In this document: one piece after another, positions 1 to 8,670 of the stretch
How the letters are laid out: each line of letters begins with the position of its first letter
How positions within the stretch are numbered: the stretch's first letter is position 1
Assembly (NCBI GenBank): GCA_045126355.1
Contig: JBGVOE010000083.1
Span: 1-20,090, forward strand
Length of the DNA: 20,090 nucleotides
Direction of reading: 5' to 3'
Source: CAZSIA01 sp045126355
Lineage (GTDB): Bacteria > Bacillota_I > Bacilli_A > Acholeplasmatales > Anaeroplasmataceae
Made by a program: the position numbers and the translations under genes
The notes under the pieces: generated by a model
The model's input: the letters and a program-made list of their open reading frames with translations, nothing else
Told to the model about the DNA's origin: nothing
The model's database searches: none

Positions 1-176
1 CTTTACAATGCACTAATGCACTGATTATATTAAAACACATTTTAGTGAAAAAGTCAATAAAAAAAAACATAAATTATATTAAAAATATAAAATCTGTTTA
101 GAATTTTAATTTATATAAATATTTCGAGGCAAACTTGGGTATCTAAGGCTTTTTATTTTTATAAAAAACACACAGA

Positions 177-203
177 AAACGCTTACTTGATAAAATAGCG
201 TTT
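177..203 (+). terminator. weak hairpin, possible terminator of an upstream gene
   Basis: AAACGCT (177-183) and AGCGTTT (197-203) form a 7-bp stem around a 13-nt loop, followed by ATTTTG rather than a clean U-tract. It could end a transcript entering from the left or be a chance AT-rich hairpin. The rest of positions 1-176 shows no convincing gene or RNA; only homopolymer-rich AT sequence is visible. Confidence 0.3.
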
Positions 204-229
204 ATTTTGATTTATAGTTTTGATATAAT
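201..229 (+). promoter_or_regulatory. promoter of tldD-tldE
   Basis: An extended -10 element, TGATATAAT (221-229), has a perfect TATAAT core at 224-229. The -35 region 17 bp upstream (TTTATT, 201-206) is weak, as is common with an extended -10. The start codon at 268 has its Shine-Dalgarno GAAGGGA at 251-257. The -35 overlaps the 3' arm of the hairpin at 177-203. Confidence 0.6.
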
Positions 230-267
230 GAAACATAAGTTTTAAACATAGAAGGGATGATATAAAA

Positions 268-1659
268 ATGATTAGTAAAGAAGTTGCAACAAAAGTTTTA
301 AACGCATGTTTAGCTACAGGTGCTGACTTTGCTGAAATCTTTTACGAAGTTAAGAAAACAAATGTTATCGTAATGGTTAGTAAAATGATTAAAAACTCTG
401 ACACTTCAGTTATTACTGGTGTTGGTATTCGTATTTTAAAAGATTTACAAGAAGTGTATGGTTACACAAATGAAGTAAATGAAGAAAGTTTAATGGAATT
501 AGCTACTAATTTAGCTTCAAGTTATAATGGTGAGGCTTTAGGAATTAAATTTGATTTAACTTATACAGAAACTCCTAAAATGAGTACTATTACTCGTTAT
601 TCAAAAGATATTCCTAATAGTGAAAAAGTTAAATACTTATCTACAATTAGTGATGCTGCGTATAGTCATGATCCTATGATTATTCAAGTTATGGCTAATT
701 TAACAGATGAAACTCAAGAAGTTACAATTTATAATTCTAATGGATTATTAAGAAGTGATATTAGAAATCATCAAAGAGTTAGTGCACAAGCTGTTGCTAA
801 AAATGGTGAAAGAATGGAATCATATGGCGAACAATATGGTGGAAACTTTGGTGTAGAATTCTTTGATAACTATAATTGGACTGAATTTGGTATTAATTTA
901 GCAAAAGGAGCAATTAAACAATTAGACGCGGTAGATATTCCTGGTGGAGTATATGATGTAGTTATTCATAATGCGTTTGGTGGAGTTATTTTCCATGAAG
1001 CTTGTGGACACTCTTTAGAAGCTACAAGTGTTGCTAAAAACTTAAGTGTTTTCTCTGGTAAATTAGGAACTCAAATCGCTAGTAATGTAGTAACTGCAAT
1101 CGATGATGGTACTATCGTTGATGAATGGGGTTCAGCTGGTATGGATGATGAAGGAAATGACACTAAGAAAAATGTTTTAATTAAAGATGGTATTTTAGTT
1201 GGATACATGATTGACTCTCGTAATGGTAGAAGAATGAATATGGACGCAACTGGTTCTGCTAGACGTGAATCATATAAATATAGTCCTACATCTCGTATGA
1301 CAAATACTTATATTGATAACGGAGAAAGTACTGTAGAAGAAATTATTGCTGCTACTGAATATGGTATTTTCGCTAAGAAGATGGGTGGAGGAAGTGTTAA
1401 CCCTGCCACTGGTGAATTTAACTTTAGTGTTAGTGAAGGATATTTAATTGAAAATGGTAAGGTAACTAAACCTATTAAAGGAGCTACTTTAATTGGTAGT
1501 GGTAAAGATACATTATTAAAAATTGATATGGTAGCAAATAACCGTTCATTTGGTTATGGTATGTGTGGTAGTCAAAGCGGTAGTATTCCAGCATGTGTTG
1601 GACAACCAACTATCCGTGTTCGTAATATGACTGTTGGTGGAAAAGGAGGAAATAACTAA
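268..1659 (+). CDS. tldD: TldD family zinc metalloprotease subunit
   Basis: This 463-residue protein is the catalytic subunit of a TldD/TldE heterodimeric cytosolic metalloprotease, a family known to trim unfolded peptides and to mature some ribosomally made peptides. The zinc-binding HExxxH motif is visible as HEACGH at residues 243-248. The third ligand, the C-terminal Cys, is at residue 433 in a MCG...GQPT context. The length matches the family (about 450-480). The ATG at 268 follows GAAGGGA with 10 nt spacing and lies downstream of an extended -10 promoter. The stop codon overlaps the next start as TAATG, so the two subunits are translationally coupled. No precursor-peptide gene is seen in the 267 bases upstream, so the natural substrate is not indicated by context. 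Family assignment is very secure; substrate is unknown. Confidence 0.97.
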   Translation: MISKEVATKVLNACLATGADFAEIFYEVKKTNVIVMVSKMIKNSDTSVITGVGIRILKDLQEVYGYTNEVNEESLMELATNLASSYNGEALGIKFDLTYTETPKMSTITRYSKDIPNSEKVKYLSTISDAAYSHDPMIIQVMANLTDETQEVTIYNSNGLLRSDIRNHQRVSAQAVAKNGERMESYGEQYGGNFGVEFFDNYNWTEFGINLAKGAIKQLDAVDIPGGVYDVVIHNAFGGVIFHEACGHSLEATSVAKNLSVFSGKLGTQIASNVVTAIDDGTIVDEWGSAGMDDEGNDTKKNVLIKDGILVGYMIDSRNGRRMNMDATGSARRESYKYSPTSRMTNTYIDNGESTVEEIIAATEYGIFAKKMGGGSVNPATGEFNFSVSEGYLIENGKVTKPIKGATLIGSGKDTLLKIDMVANNRSFGYGMCGSQSGSIPACVGQPTIRVRNMTVGGKGGNN

Positions 1660-2984
1660 TGGATACTAAATTATTATTTGAAAAAGCTAAAGAAGCTGGA
1701 ATTAGTGAAATTGAAGTTTATCGTCAAAAAATTAATAATTCTGAAATTGGTATTTTTAATCATCAAGTTGAAACTCTAAACTCTTCCACATCTGATGTAT
1801 GTTATATTCGTGGTGCATATAATGGTCATTTAGGTTCATTATATTTAGAAAACAACAATTTAAGTATGGATGAAATTATTTCTACAATTAAAGAAAATGC
1901 ATCTTTAATAAACATTAATGAACCATATTTTATTTATCCTGGTGATGATGTATATCCAGAATTAAAAGAATTTGAAGGAGATTTTAGCCAACATACTTTA
2001 GCAGAAAAAACTGAATTAGTTTTAGCTTTAGCTAAAAGAATTGAAGAATTAAATGAGTTTGTTAAATGTCCTGAAGCATCTTACTCTGAATCGAGTTTTG
2101 AATATGTAATTGAAAACTCAAATGGATTAAATGTTAGTAAAAAAGGTGGATATGCATATTTAGTTGGTGAAGTATTAGCTAAAAAAGATGAAGAAGTTAA
2201 AAGTGGATATGATTTACAATTAGTAAAAAAATATGCTGAATTTGATGTAGAGAGATTAGCAAATGATGCAGTTAATGACACAGTTGGTAAATTTGGAGCT
2301 GAACCAATTAAGAGTGGTATTTATAAAACTGTTGTTAAAAATAGTGTAATCCGTTCTTTATTAAGTGCCTTCTCAAGTGTATTTACTGCTGAAGCATTAA
2401 TACGTAAAATGAGTTTCTTAGAAGGTAAAGAAGGAATGCAAATTTTTGGCAAAAATATAACAATTGTAGACGATCCTTTATGTGAACTTGCTCCTAGCCA
2501 AGATTCATTTGACGATGAAGGTGTTGCTGCTAGATGTAAAACAGTAGTTGAAGAAGGTGTATTTAAAACATTCCTTCATAACTTAAAAACTGCTAAAATG
2601 TTAAATACAACTACTACAGGTAATGGTTATAAAGCTGGTATTAGTAGTGGTGTAGGTGTTAGACCATCTAATTTTTATATTAAACCAGGAGAAGCTTCAT
2701 TAGATGAATTATTTAATAAATGTGGTAATGGTTTCTACTTAACAGAAGTTCAAGGATTACATGCTGGAATTAATGTTATTAATGGTGATTTCTCACTACA
2801 AGCTCAAGGGTATGAAATTGTTGATGGAAAATTAGGTAAACCTGTTAACTTAATTGTAGCTAGTGGTAATATTAAGAAATTATTAAATGAAGTAATTTCA
2901 ATTGGAAATGACTTAAACTTTAAAACAGGTAGTGTTGGAGCTCCATCATTATTAGTAAGTGAATTAAGTATTTCAGGTAAATAA
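1659..2984 (+). CDS. tldE: TldE/PmbA family partner subunit
   Basis: This 441-residue homologue of TldD lacks the zinc motif. Where TldD has HEACGH this protein reads SVFTAEALIRKMSFL, the normal condition for TldE/PmbA, which is the non-catalytic half of the heterodimer and shapes the substrate chamber. The C-terminal glycine-rich core (GNGYKAGISSGVGVRPSN, then LTEVQGLHAGIN) is typical of the family. The ATG shares one base with the tldD stop, with a strong AAAGGAGG 9-10 nt upstream, so equal subunit production is expected. The operon ends at the hairpin at 3013. The pair is the classic two-gene TldD-TldE arrangement. Confidence 0.95.
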   Translation: MDTKLLFEKAKEAGISEIEVYRQKINNSEIGIFNHQVETLNSSTSDVCYIRGAYNGHLGSLYLENNNLSMDEIISTIKENASLININEPYFIYPGDDVYPELKEFEGDFSQHTLAEKTELVLALAKRIEELNEFVKCPEASYSESSFEYVIENSNGLNVSKKGGYAYLVGEVLAKKDEEVKSGYDLQLVKKYAEFDVERLANDAVNDTVGKFGAEPIKSGIYKTVVKNSVIRSLLSAFSSVFTAEALIRKMSFLEGKEGMQIFGKNITIVDDPLCELAPSQDSFDDEGVAARCKTVVEEGVFKTFLHNLKTAKMLNTTTTGNGYKAGISSGVGVRPSNFYIKPGEASLDELFNKCGNGFYLTEVQGLHAGINVINGDFSLQAQGYEIVDGKLGKPVNLIVASGNIKKLLNEVISIGNDLNFKTGSVGAPSLLVSELSISGK

Positions 2985-3012
2985 TAAAAAAATTATATAA
3001 TTACAAAATAAG

Positions 3013-3060
3013 ACATCAATAGAAATTTTATTATTATTTTTATTGGTGTTTTATTATCTT
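3013..3060 (+). terminator. intrinsic terminator of tldD-tldE
   Basis: ACATCAATA (3013-3021) pairs over 9 bp, with one G-U pair, to TATTGGTGT (3041-3049). It is followed by a T-rich tail, GTTTTATTATCTTT. Confidence 0.75.
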
Positions 3061-3090
3061 TATAATTAATTATAAACAAAATATTGCATT

Positions 3091-3118
3091 TTAATTCCTT
3101 TTGATATTTTTATATGAT
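3091..3118 (+). promoter_or_regulatory. possible promoter of the DUF308-like gene
   Basis: TTAATT (3091-3096) and TATGAT (3113-3118) are separated by 16 bp. If used, transcription starts near 3125. That would place the in-frame ATG at 3114 outside the transcript and supports the start at 3150. Confidence 0.35.
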
Positions 3119-3149
3119 AAAATATTTTAAAAAGAAAGAGGGTTGTTTT

Positions 3150-3839
3150 ATGGAATTAAAAGGATTGAAAAAATTTAAATGGTTATACTTATGGATAGTG
3201 GGAGCTGCCTTGGCAGTATTTAGTGTAGTAATGTTTTTAAATCCAAAATTTGGAAATAGTATAGTGTTTTATTTATCTGGAACATTATTAATATTTTTTG
3301 TAATTATTCGTTTTGTTCCTCTTATCAATACAACGCGAGGGAAATGGGCAATTGTTGTTAATGCAATCGAAATGTTTGTAAATTTTGTAGTTGGTGTTTT
3401 AATCATTATATTAACTGCAAGAGTTGAAGATACTAAATTTTTATACTCTTTGTTTCCTTTTTTATTGGGAATAATATTATATGCAAGAGGAGTTATTTAT
3501 TTAGTTGAAGTAGTGTTTTTAAAAACTAATGCTGAAAAAGGGAAATTCTTATTAAGTTTAATTTTAATAACTGTTGCCAGTGTAATTATTGGTCGTTTTG
3601 ATAATTTTAGTGTAGATAGTATGAGATGGGTTTTACTTTTAGCATTCGGATTATGTTCTTTAGCTAGTATCGTTGGTGGTATCAAAAATTATAATAATTA
3701 CAGAAAATCATTTGTAAAGCTTGAAAAGAAGGAAGAAAAAGAAGTTAAAGATTCTAATTCTATTGAAGCTCCTGGAGTTGAAACAGCTATTATTATTGAT
3801 GAAAGCAACAAAGAAAAGCCACAAAATTATGTAAGCTAA
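3150..3839 (+). CDS. multi-pass membrane protein, DUF308/HdeD-like
   Basis: This 229-residue integral membrane protein has about six hydrophobic segments, roughly at residues 15-34, 39-58, 72-91, 100-123, 134-150 and 159-178. A strongly charged cytoplasmic tail (KKEEKEVKD and onward) follows. The layout of short paired helices resembles the DUF308/HdeD family, whose members are linked to stress tolerance but have no defined biochemical activity here. I chose ATG 3150 because AGAAAGAGGG sits 7-8 nt before it; the in-frame ATG at 3114 has no Shine-Dalgarno and lies inside the likely -10. No terminator is seen after it, and the trigger factor promoter begins 10 bases past the stop. Family assignment is moderate; membrane location is secure. 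Confidence 0.8.
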   Translation: MELKGLKKFKWLYLWIVGAALAVFSVVMFLNPKFGNSIVFYLSGTLLIFFVIIRFVPLINTTRGKWAIVVNAIEMFVNFVVGVLIIILTARVEDTKFLYSLFPFLLGIILYARGVIYLVEVVFLKTNAEKGKFLLSLILITVASVIIGRFDNFSVDSMRWVLLLAFGLCSLASIVGGIKNYNNYRKSFVKLEKKEEKEVKDSNSIEAPGVETAIIIDESNKEKPQNYVS

Positions 3840-3848
3840 ATATTTTTC

Positions 3849-3877
3849 TTGCCAATTAATGTAAAATAATATATAAT
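3849..3877 (+). promoter_or_regulatory. strong promoter of trigger factor
   Basis: TTGCCA (3849-3854) and a perfect TATAAT (3872-3877) are separated by exactly 17 bp, giving a start near 3884. This is a near-consensus housekeeping sigma promoter, fitting an abundant ribosome-bound chaperone. No CIRCE or CtsR-type box is seen. Confidence 0.8.
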
Positions 3878-3915
3878 TATTTTGTTGTCGATTATAAAAA
3901 ATGGAGGATATTAAA

Positions 3916-5202
3916 ATGACATTTGAAAGATTAGAACATAGTCAAATTAAAGCTTCTTTCGAAGTAAGTGCTGAAGAATTTGCAGTAGCTTTAGATGAAG
4001 CATTTAAAATTTGTAATGAAAAAGTAACTATTGATGGATTTAGAAAAGGTAAAGCACCAAAAAGTGTATATTTAAAACGTTATGGTGTTGAATCTTTATA
4101 TGCAGACGCAATTGACGCTGCAGTAAGTAAAAAAATGCGTGAAGAATTATTAACAAATACTGAAATTCAAATCGCAAGTCAACCTATGTTAGATGTAGAT
4201 TATGCTACAGTAGCTGAAGGACAAGGATTTAATTTTACTTTAACATTTGATACATTCCCAGAAGTTGTATTAGGTGAATATAAAGGTATTAAAGTTAAAG
4301 GATTAGACAATGAAGTAACTGAAGCTGAAATTGCTAATGAAAAAAATCGTTTATTAAAAGACAAAATTGTTGTTGAAACTAAGGAAGAGCAAGTTATCGC
4401 TTTAGGTGATATCGCTGTATTTGATTTCTTAGGAACTGTTGACGGTGTTGCTTTTGATGGTGGCGCTGCTGAAAACTATGAACTTGAAATTGGTTCTCAT
4501 CAATTCATTCCTGGTTTCGAAGAACAAATGGTTGGTATGGAAGCTAACACTGAAAAAGATATTACTGTTACATTCCCAGAAAACTATGGTGCACCTAACT
4601 TAGCTGGTAAGGAAGCAGTATTCCATATCACTTTACATGAAGTAAAAGCAAAAACTACTCCTGAATTAACTGATGAATTAGTTGTTGAATTAAAAGTTGA
4701 AGGTGTTAATACTGTTAGCGAATTTGAAACTCATGTATTAAAAACATTAACTGATCGTAAATTAGCTTATAATACTCGTCAAATTGAAAACACAGTAATG
4801 GAAACAGTAGTTAACAATGCAACTATCGATTTACCAAAATCATTTGTTGCTGATAGAGTAAAATCATTAAAAGCACAAGTTGAAGCTCAAGCTAAACAAT
4901 ATAACATTCCATTTGAAATGTTCTTACAATTCTCTGGTGTAAATGTTGAACAATTTGAAGCTCAATGTCAAGAAGAAGCACAACGTCAAGTTAAGATGGA
5001 ATTAGTATTAGATAAAATTGCTGAAGTTGAAGGTTTATTACCAACTGATGAAGATATCAATGAAGCAATTAAAAACTATGCTGAAGCTTCAAAAATGAGT
5101 GTTAAAGATATTGAAAAACGCATTGGTAAAGGTCCATTTGCTGCTCAAATTGCTAACCAAAATGCAATTAGCTTTATCTTAAACAACAAAGTAGTAGAAT
5201 AA
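3916..5202 (+). CDS. tig: trigger factor, ribosome-bound chaperone and prolyl isomerase
   Basis: Trigger factor binds near the ribosome exit tunnel and shields nascent chains. This 428-residue copy has all three domains. The N-terminal ribosome-binding domain carries the signature GFRKGKAP at residues 41-48. The FKBP-type peptidyl-prolyl isomerase domain spans about residues 150-240 (GDIAVFDFLGTVDG, then IPGFEEQMVGM). A long helical C-terminal chaperone domain follows. The ATG at 3901 is rejected as the start because GGAGG at 3903-3907 lies inside that reading and is perfectly placed for ATG 3916, which also gives the usual start of the family. It is driven by a near-consensus promoter and followed by a strong hairpin before lon. 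In many Bacillota clpX lies between tig and lon; it is absent here. Confidence 0.97.
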   Translation: MTFERLEHSQIKASFEVSAEEFAVALDEAFKICNEKVTIDGFRKGKAPKSVYLKRYGVESLYADAIDAAVSKKMREELLTNTEIQIASQPMLDVDYATVAEGQGFNFTLTFDTFPEVVLGEYKGIKVKGLDNEVTEAEIANEKNRLLKDKIVVETKEEQVIALGDIAVFDFLGTVDGVAFDGGAAENYELEIGSHQFIPGFEEQMVGMEANTEKDITVTFPENYGAPNLAGKEAVFHITLHEVKAKTTPELTDELVVELKVEGVNTVSEFETHVLKTLTDRKLAYNTRQIENTVMETVVNNATIDLPKSFVADRVKSLKAQVEAQAKQYNIPFEMFLQFSGVNVEQFEAQCQEEAQRQVKMELVLDKIAEVEGLLPTDEDINEAIKNYAEASKMSVKDIEKRIGKGPFAAQIANQNAISFILNNKVVE

Positions 5203-5210
5203 AAATGATT

Positions 5211-5239
5211 AGGTGTTGAAAATTTTTCAGCACCTTTTT
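5211..5239 (+). terminator. terminator or attenuator hairpin between tig and lon
   Basis: AGGTGTTGAA (5211-5220) pairs with TTCAGCACCT (5226-5235) around a 5-nt loop, followed by TTTTT. It ends only 25 nt before the lon start codon. Confidence 0.85.
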
Positions 5240-5264
5240 CCAAAAAAAGAGGATGTGGTTAAAC

Positions 5265-7580
5265 GTGGAAAAAAATATGATTGAAATTCTTCCAGCTATA
5301 GCTGTTAGAAAAGAAGCCCCTATTCCAAATAACGATTTACGTATTGAAGTAGGTAGAGAAATTAGTTTACATGCTCTTAATTTAGCAGAAACGAAGTATG
5401 ATTCAAACATTATTTTACTTCTTCAAGAAAATCCTGCGATTGAAGCTGTTACACCTGATGATATTTTACCTGTTGGTGTATTAGCTAAAATTACTTTAAA
5501 AGTAAAATTACCTAGTGGAAATTATAAGGTTAAGTTTAGATTATTACAACGTGTAGAAATCGAAGACTTTATTACTGAGACTCCATGTTTTACAGTAAAA
5601 TATAATCCACTTAATACAGTATATGGAAATCCCGATGAAGAAGTTGCTTTAGTTAAAATGGTTATTGATGAATTAATGCCAAAAGCTAAAGAATACTTAA
5701 ATAATGTTGATGATGTAATAAATCAAATTCAATCAGGTGCAACTACTGAAGTTGTATGTGATAGAATTGCCTTTAATCTTCGTTCAACTGATACAGATAA
5801 GAGCAAATATGTTTTAGAAGCGGACCTAAATCGCCGTCTAAATTACATATTACAAGATTTAAAACATGAACAACAAATCATTGAAATTGAAAACAAAATC
5901 AATGAAAGTGTTAAAAAAAGCATTGATGAAAGTCAAAAGGAATATTATTTACGTGAAAAAATGAAAGCTATTCAAACTGAATTAGGTGATAAAGCTAAAC
6001 GTGAAGAAGACATTGAAGCAATGCGTAAAAAAATTAAAGAAGCTAAAATGCCAGAAAGAACTGAAAAGAAAGTTTTAGATGAATTAAGACGCTATCAAGA
6101 AACACCATCACAAATGGCAGATAGTCAAATCTTAAAAAATTATTTAGACTTTGTAATTGGCTTACCTTGGCATAAAGCAAGTGTTGATAATGATGATTTA
6201 AGTGTAGTAGCTGAAGCATTAAATAAAGAACACTACGCCTTAGATAAGGTTAAGGAAAGAATAATTGAATACATTGCAGTTAAAATTATGACTAAGAAAA
6301 ATCCTCAAACTATTTTATGTTTAGTAGGGCCTCCTGGAGTTGGTAAAACATCTTTGGCTATGAGTATTGCACAAGCTTTAGGAAGAAAGTTTATCAAACA
6401 ATCTCTAGGTGGAGTTAAAGATGAAAGTGAAGTTAGAGGACACCGTAGAACTTATATCGGAGCATTACCAGGAAGAATTTTAAAAGGAATGTATGATGCA
6501 CAAACAGTAAATCCTGTATTCTTATTAGATGAAATTGATAAAATGTCATCTGATTATAAAGGAGATCCTACAAGTGCAATGCTTGAAGTATTAGATCCTG
6601 AACAAAATCATACATTTAGCGATAACTACGTTGAAGAACCATATGATTTAAGTCAAGTATTATTTATCGCAACTGCAAACTACTTAGAAAACATTCCTGC
6701 TCCACTACGTGATAGAATGGAAATTGTTGAATTATCTTCATATACTAAATTTGAAAAATTCCAAATAGCTAAAGAACATTTAATTTCTAAACAAATTGAA
6801 GTTCATGGTATTACAGATAAACAATTTATTATTGATGATGAAGCAATTTATCATATTATTGAACATTTCACTAGAGAAGCTGGTGTACGTGAATTAAATC
6901 GTTATTTAGGTTCTTTAATTAGAAAAGCTATTAAAGAAATCTTAGTAACAAAAGTAGAATGCGTTCATATTACTAAAGATAATATCAATAAATATTTAGG
7001 TCGTGATCGTTTTACTGAAAATAGTATTCATGATGTAGATACAGTTGGTGTTGTTACTGGTCTAGCTTATACTCAATTTGGTGGAGATACACTTGATGTA
7101 GAAGCTACTTATTATCGTGGTAAGGGTGGATTAGTATTAACTGGTAAATTAGGCGATGTAATGAAAGAAAGTGCTCAAACGGCATTAAGTTATGTAAAAG
7201 CACACGCTGATGACTTTAAAATTAATCCAACATTATTTAATGAAAATGATATTCATATTCACGTTCCTGAAGGAGCAATTCCAAAAGATGGACCAAGTGC
7301 AGGTGTTACAATGGCTACTGCAATTGTAAGTGCCTTAACTAGAAGAACTGTTAAACGCAATCTAGGTATGACTGGTGAAATTACATTACGTGGTGCAGTA
7401 TTACCTATTGGTGGTTTAAGAGAAAAAAGTATTGCCGCTCATCGCAGTGGGTTAAATACAATTTTAATTCCTCATTTAAATATTGCTGATATTGAAGATA
7501 TTCCAAATGAGGTAAAAACAGCACTTAATATTATTCCTGTCAAGACAATTGAAGAAGTAATAAACCATGCTTTAAATTAA
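5265..7580 (+). CDS. lon: ATP-dependent Lon protease (LonA type)
   Basis: Lon is a cytosolic homo-oligomeric AAA+ serine protease that degrades misfolded and regulatory proteins. At 771 residues it has the full LonA layout: an N-terminal substrate-binding domain (about 1-195), a helical linker, the AAA+ module with Walker A GPPGVGKT at 355-362 and Walker B LLDEIDK, and the protease domain. The Ser-Lys dyad is Ser678 (in PKDGPSAGVT) and Lys721 (in LREKSIAAH), 43 residues apart as in E. coli Lon. I chose GTG 5265 because AGAGGA at 5248-5253 lies 11 nt upstream. ATG 5253 has no room for a ribosome site; ATG 5277 is also possible. It follows tig directly, with a terminator-like hairpin between them and no visible promoter of its own. 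Confidence 0.96.
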   Translation: MEKNMIEILPAIAVRKEAPIPNNDLRIEVGREISLHALNLAETKYDSNIILLLQENPAIEAVTPDDILPVGVLAKITLKVKLPSGNYKVKFRLLQRVEIEDFITETPCFTVKYNPLNTVYGNPDEEVALVKMVIDELMPKAKEYLNNVDDVINQIQSGATTEVVCDRIAFNLRSTDTDKSKYVLEADLNRRLNYILQDLKHEQQIIEIENKINESVKKSIDESQKEYYLREKMKAIQTELGDKAKREEDIEAMRKKIKEAKMPERTEKKVLDELRRYQETPSQMADSQILKNYLDFVIGLPWHKASVDNDDLSVVAEALNKEHYALDKVKERIIEYIAVKIMTKKNPQTILCLVGPPGVGKTSLAMSIAQALGRKFIKQSLGGVKDESEVRGHRRTYIGALPGRILKGMYDAQTVNPVFLLDEIDKMSSDYKGDPTSAMLEVLDPEQNHTFSDNYVEEPYDLSQVLFIATANYLENIPAPLRDRMEIVELSSYTKFEKFQIAKEHLISKQIEVHGITDKQFIIDDEAIYHIIEHFTREAGVRELNRYLGSLIRKAIKEILVTKVECVHITKDNINKYLGRDRFTENSIHDVDTVGVVTGLAYTQFGGDTLDVEATYYRGKGGLVLTGKLGDVMKESAQTALSYVKAHADDFKINPTLFNENDIHIHVPEGAIPKDGPSAGVTMATAIVSALTRRTVKRNLGMTGEITLRGAVLPIGGLREKSIAAHRSGLNTILIPHLNIADIEDIPNEVKTALNIIPVKTIEEVINHALN

Positions 7581-7588
7581 TATAATTT

Positions 7589-7626
7589 AGTTGCTTTTGA
7601 AAAAAGAGCAACTTTTTATTTTTTTC
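7589..7626 (+). terminator. intrinsic terminator of lon
   Basis: AGTTGCT (7589-7595) pairs with AGCAACT (7607-7613), extended by T/A pairs toward the loop. A long U-tract (TTTTTATTTTTTT) follows. Confidence 0.88.
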
Positions 7627-7628
7627 TG

Positions 7629-7657
7629 TTGTTTTTTGCTTATTAATAGTATAAAAT
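7629..7657 (+). promoter_or_regulatory. probable promoter of the lysR-type gene
   Basis: TTGTTT (7629-7634) and TAAAAT (7652-7657) have 17 bp spacing. Between it and the start codon lies the inverted repeat ATTTATA/TATAAAT (7660-7666 and 7680-7686), a possible autoregulatory site or simply AT-rich sequence. Confidence 0.5.
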
Positions 7658-7698
7658 AAATTTATAATTTTTAATTTTCTATAAATGGAGTTGATAAT

Positions 7699-8619
7699 AT
7701 GATAGATCCTAAGTTTCTAACTTTTTTATCTTTATGCGAGACAAGAAATTATACAAAAACTGCAGAACTTTTATATGTTACTCAACCTTCAGTTACTAAT
7801 CATATAAAAACATTAGAAAAATTATATGATATTAAATTATTTACATCAAACACAAAGAATTTTAAATTAACTCCTGAAGGTGAATTATTATATAAATACG
7901 TCTTACAATTAAAAGCAATGGATGCTCAATTTGAAAGAATGTTATCTGCTACAGGTAATCAAAAGGAATATCTTACTTTCTCTGTTACAAAAAATATAAA
8001 CAATGGTTTCTTAAAATATCTATTATCTAAATGGACAAAGGAAAATCCAAATTTAAATTATTCTTTAATGATTAAAGAATATGAAGATATATTAGAAGAT
8101 TTAAATCAAGGGTTAATCGATTTTGCGATTATTGATAATAGATTTACAAAAAAGAATTTCCATTCAGTTCAATTACATAATACAAATATGGTTTTAGCTG
8201 TTAATAAAAAACATCCGCTGGCAAAAATGAAGAGAGTATCATTTGATATTTTATCAAAAGAAAATATTATTTTAGATGTTAAAGGTACAGGTAAACGTGA
8301 CTTTTTAGAAAGTGAATTAAAATTACATAATAGAAATATTAAAGATTTAACTAATTTAATTGAGATAAATTGTCCAAAAACAACAATTGATATGGTTATT
8401 TCTGGTGGTTTTGCTTCAGTATTCTATAAGAGTGAAATTCAAGATGAAATTAAAAGTGGTAAGCTGATTCCTATTGAAATTGCTGAAGTAACTAATTATG
8501 TTGATTTTTGTTTAATTTATAATAAAAATCATCTTTCTAGCAAAATTATTGATAATATTGCCGATAATTTTAAAAAATTATACAATGAAATCAATTATTT
8601 GAAATATACTTCTAGTTAA
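7699..8619 (+). CDS. LysR family transcriptional regulator
   Basis: This 306-residue DNA-binding regulator has the classic LysR plan. An N-terminal winged helix-turn-helix spans residues 1-62 (FLSLCETRNYTKTAELL, then TQPSVTNHIKTLEKLY, then LTPEGE). A helical linker and a two-lobed effector-binding domain from about residue 90 to 295 follow. The ligand cannot be read from the sequence. The start at 7699 follows TGGAG at 7686-7690 (8 nt). It is not divergent from its neighbour, unlike many LysR genes: the next gene begins 51 bases downstream in the same direction with no terminator between, so co-transcription or control of that membrane-protein gene is possible but unproven. Confidence 0.95.
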   Translation: MIDPKFLTFLSLCETRNYTKTAELLYVTQPSVTNHIKTLEKLYDIKLFTSNTKNFKLTPEGELLYKYVLQLKAMDAQFERMLSATGNQKEYLTFSVTKNINNGFLKYLLSKWTKENPNLNYSLMIKEYEDILEDLNQGLIDFAIIDNRFTKKNFHSVQLHNTNMVLAVNKKHPLAKMKRVSFDILSKENIILDVKGTGKRDFLESELKLHNRNIKDLTNLIEINCPKTTIDMVISGGFASVFYKSEIQDEIKSGKLIPIEIAEVTNYVDFCLIYNKNHLSSKIIDNIADNFKKLYNEINYLKYTSS

Positions 8620-8670
8620 AAATGAAATAATATGTTAAAATATTAAGGTATAGTTATACGAGGTGGTAAA

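Noticed and set aside
7..22. Tandem direct repeat AATGCACT x2
   Set aside because: Only two 8-base copies at the window edge, with no associated element or target-site structure; likely chance.
130..160. GC-richer patch followed by a T-run, resembling a terminator
   Set aside because: The arms AGGC and GGCT do not pair properly and no stem of useful length forms.
2081..2281. Minus-strand open frame inside tldE
   Set aside because: Shadow of the tldE frame; no ribosome site or promoter and atypical composition.
5174..5410. Minus-strand open frame across the tig-lon junction
   Set aside because: Overlaps the ends of two secure genes and the terminator hairpin; no ribosome site.
7660..7686. 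Inverted repeat ATTTATA/TATAAAT before the lysR-type gene as an operator
   Set aside because: Composed only of A and T in an AT-rich gap and without the T-N11-A form expected for LysR; kept only as a note on the promoter.
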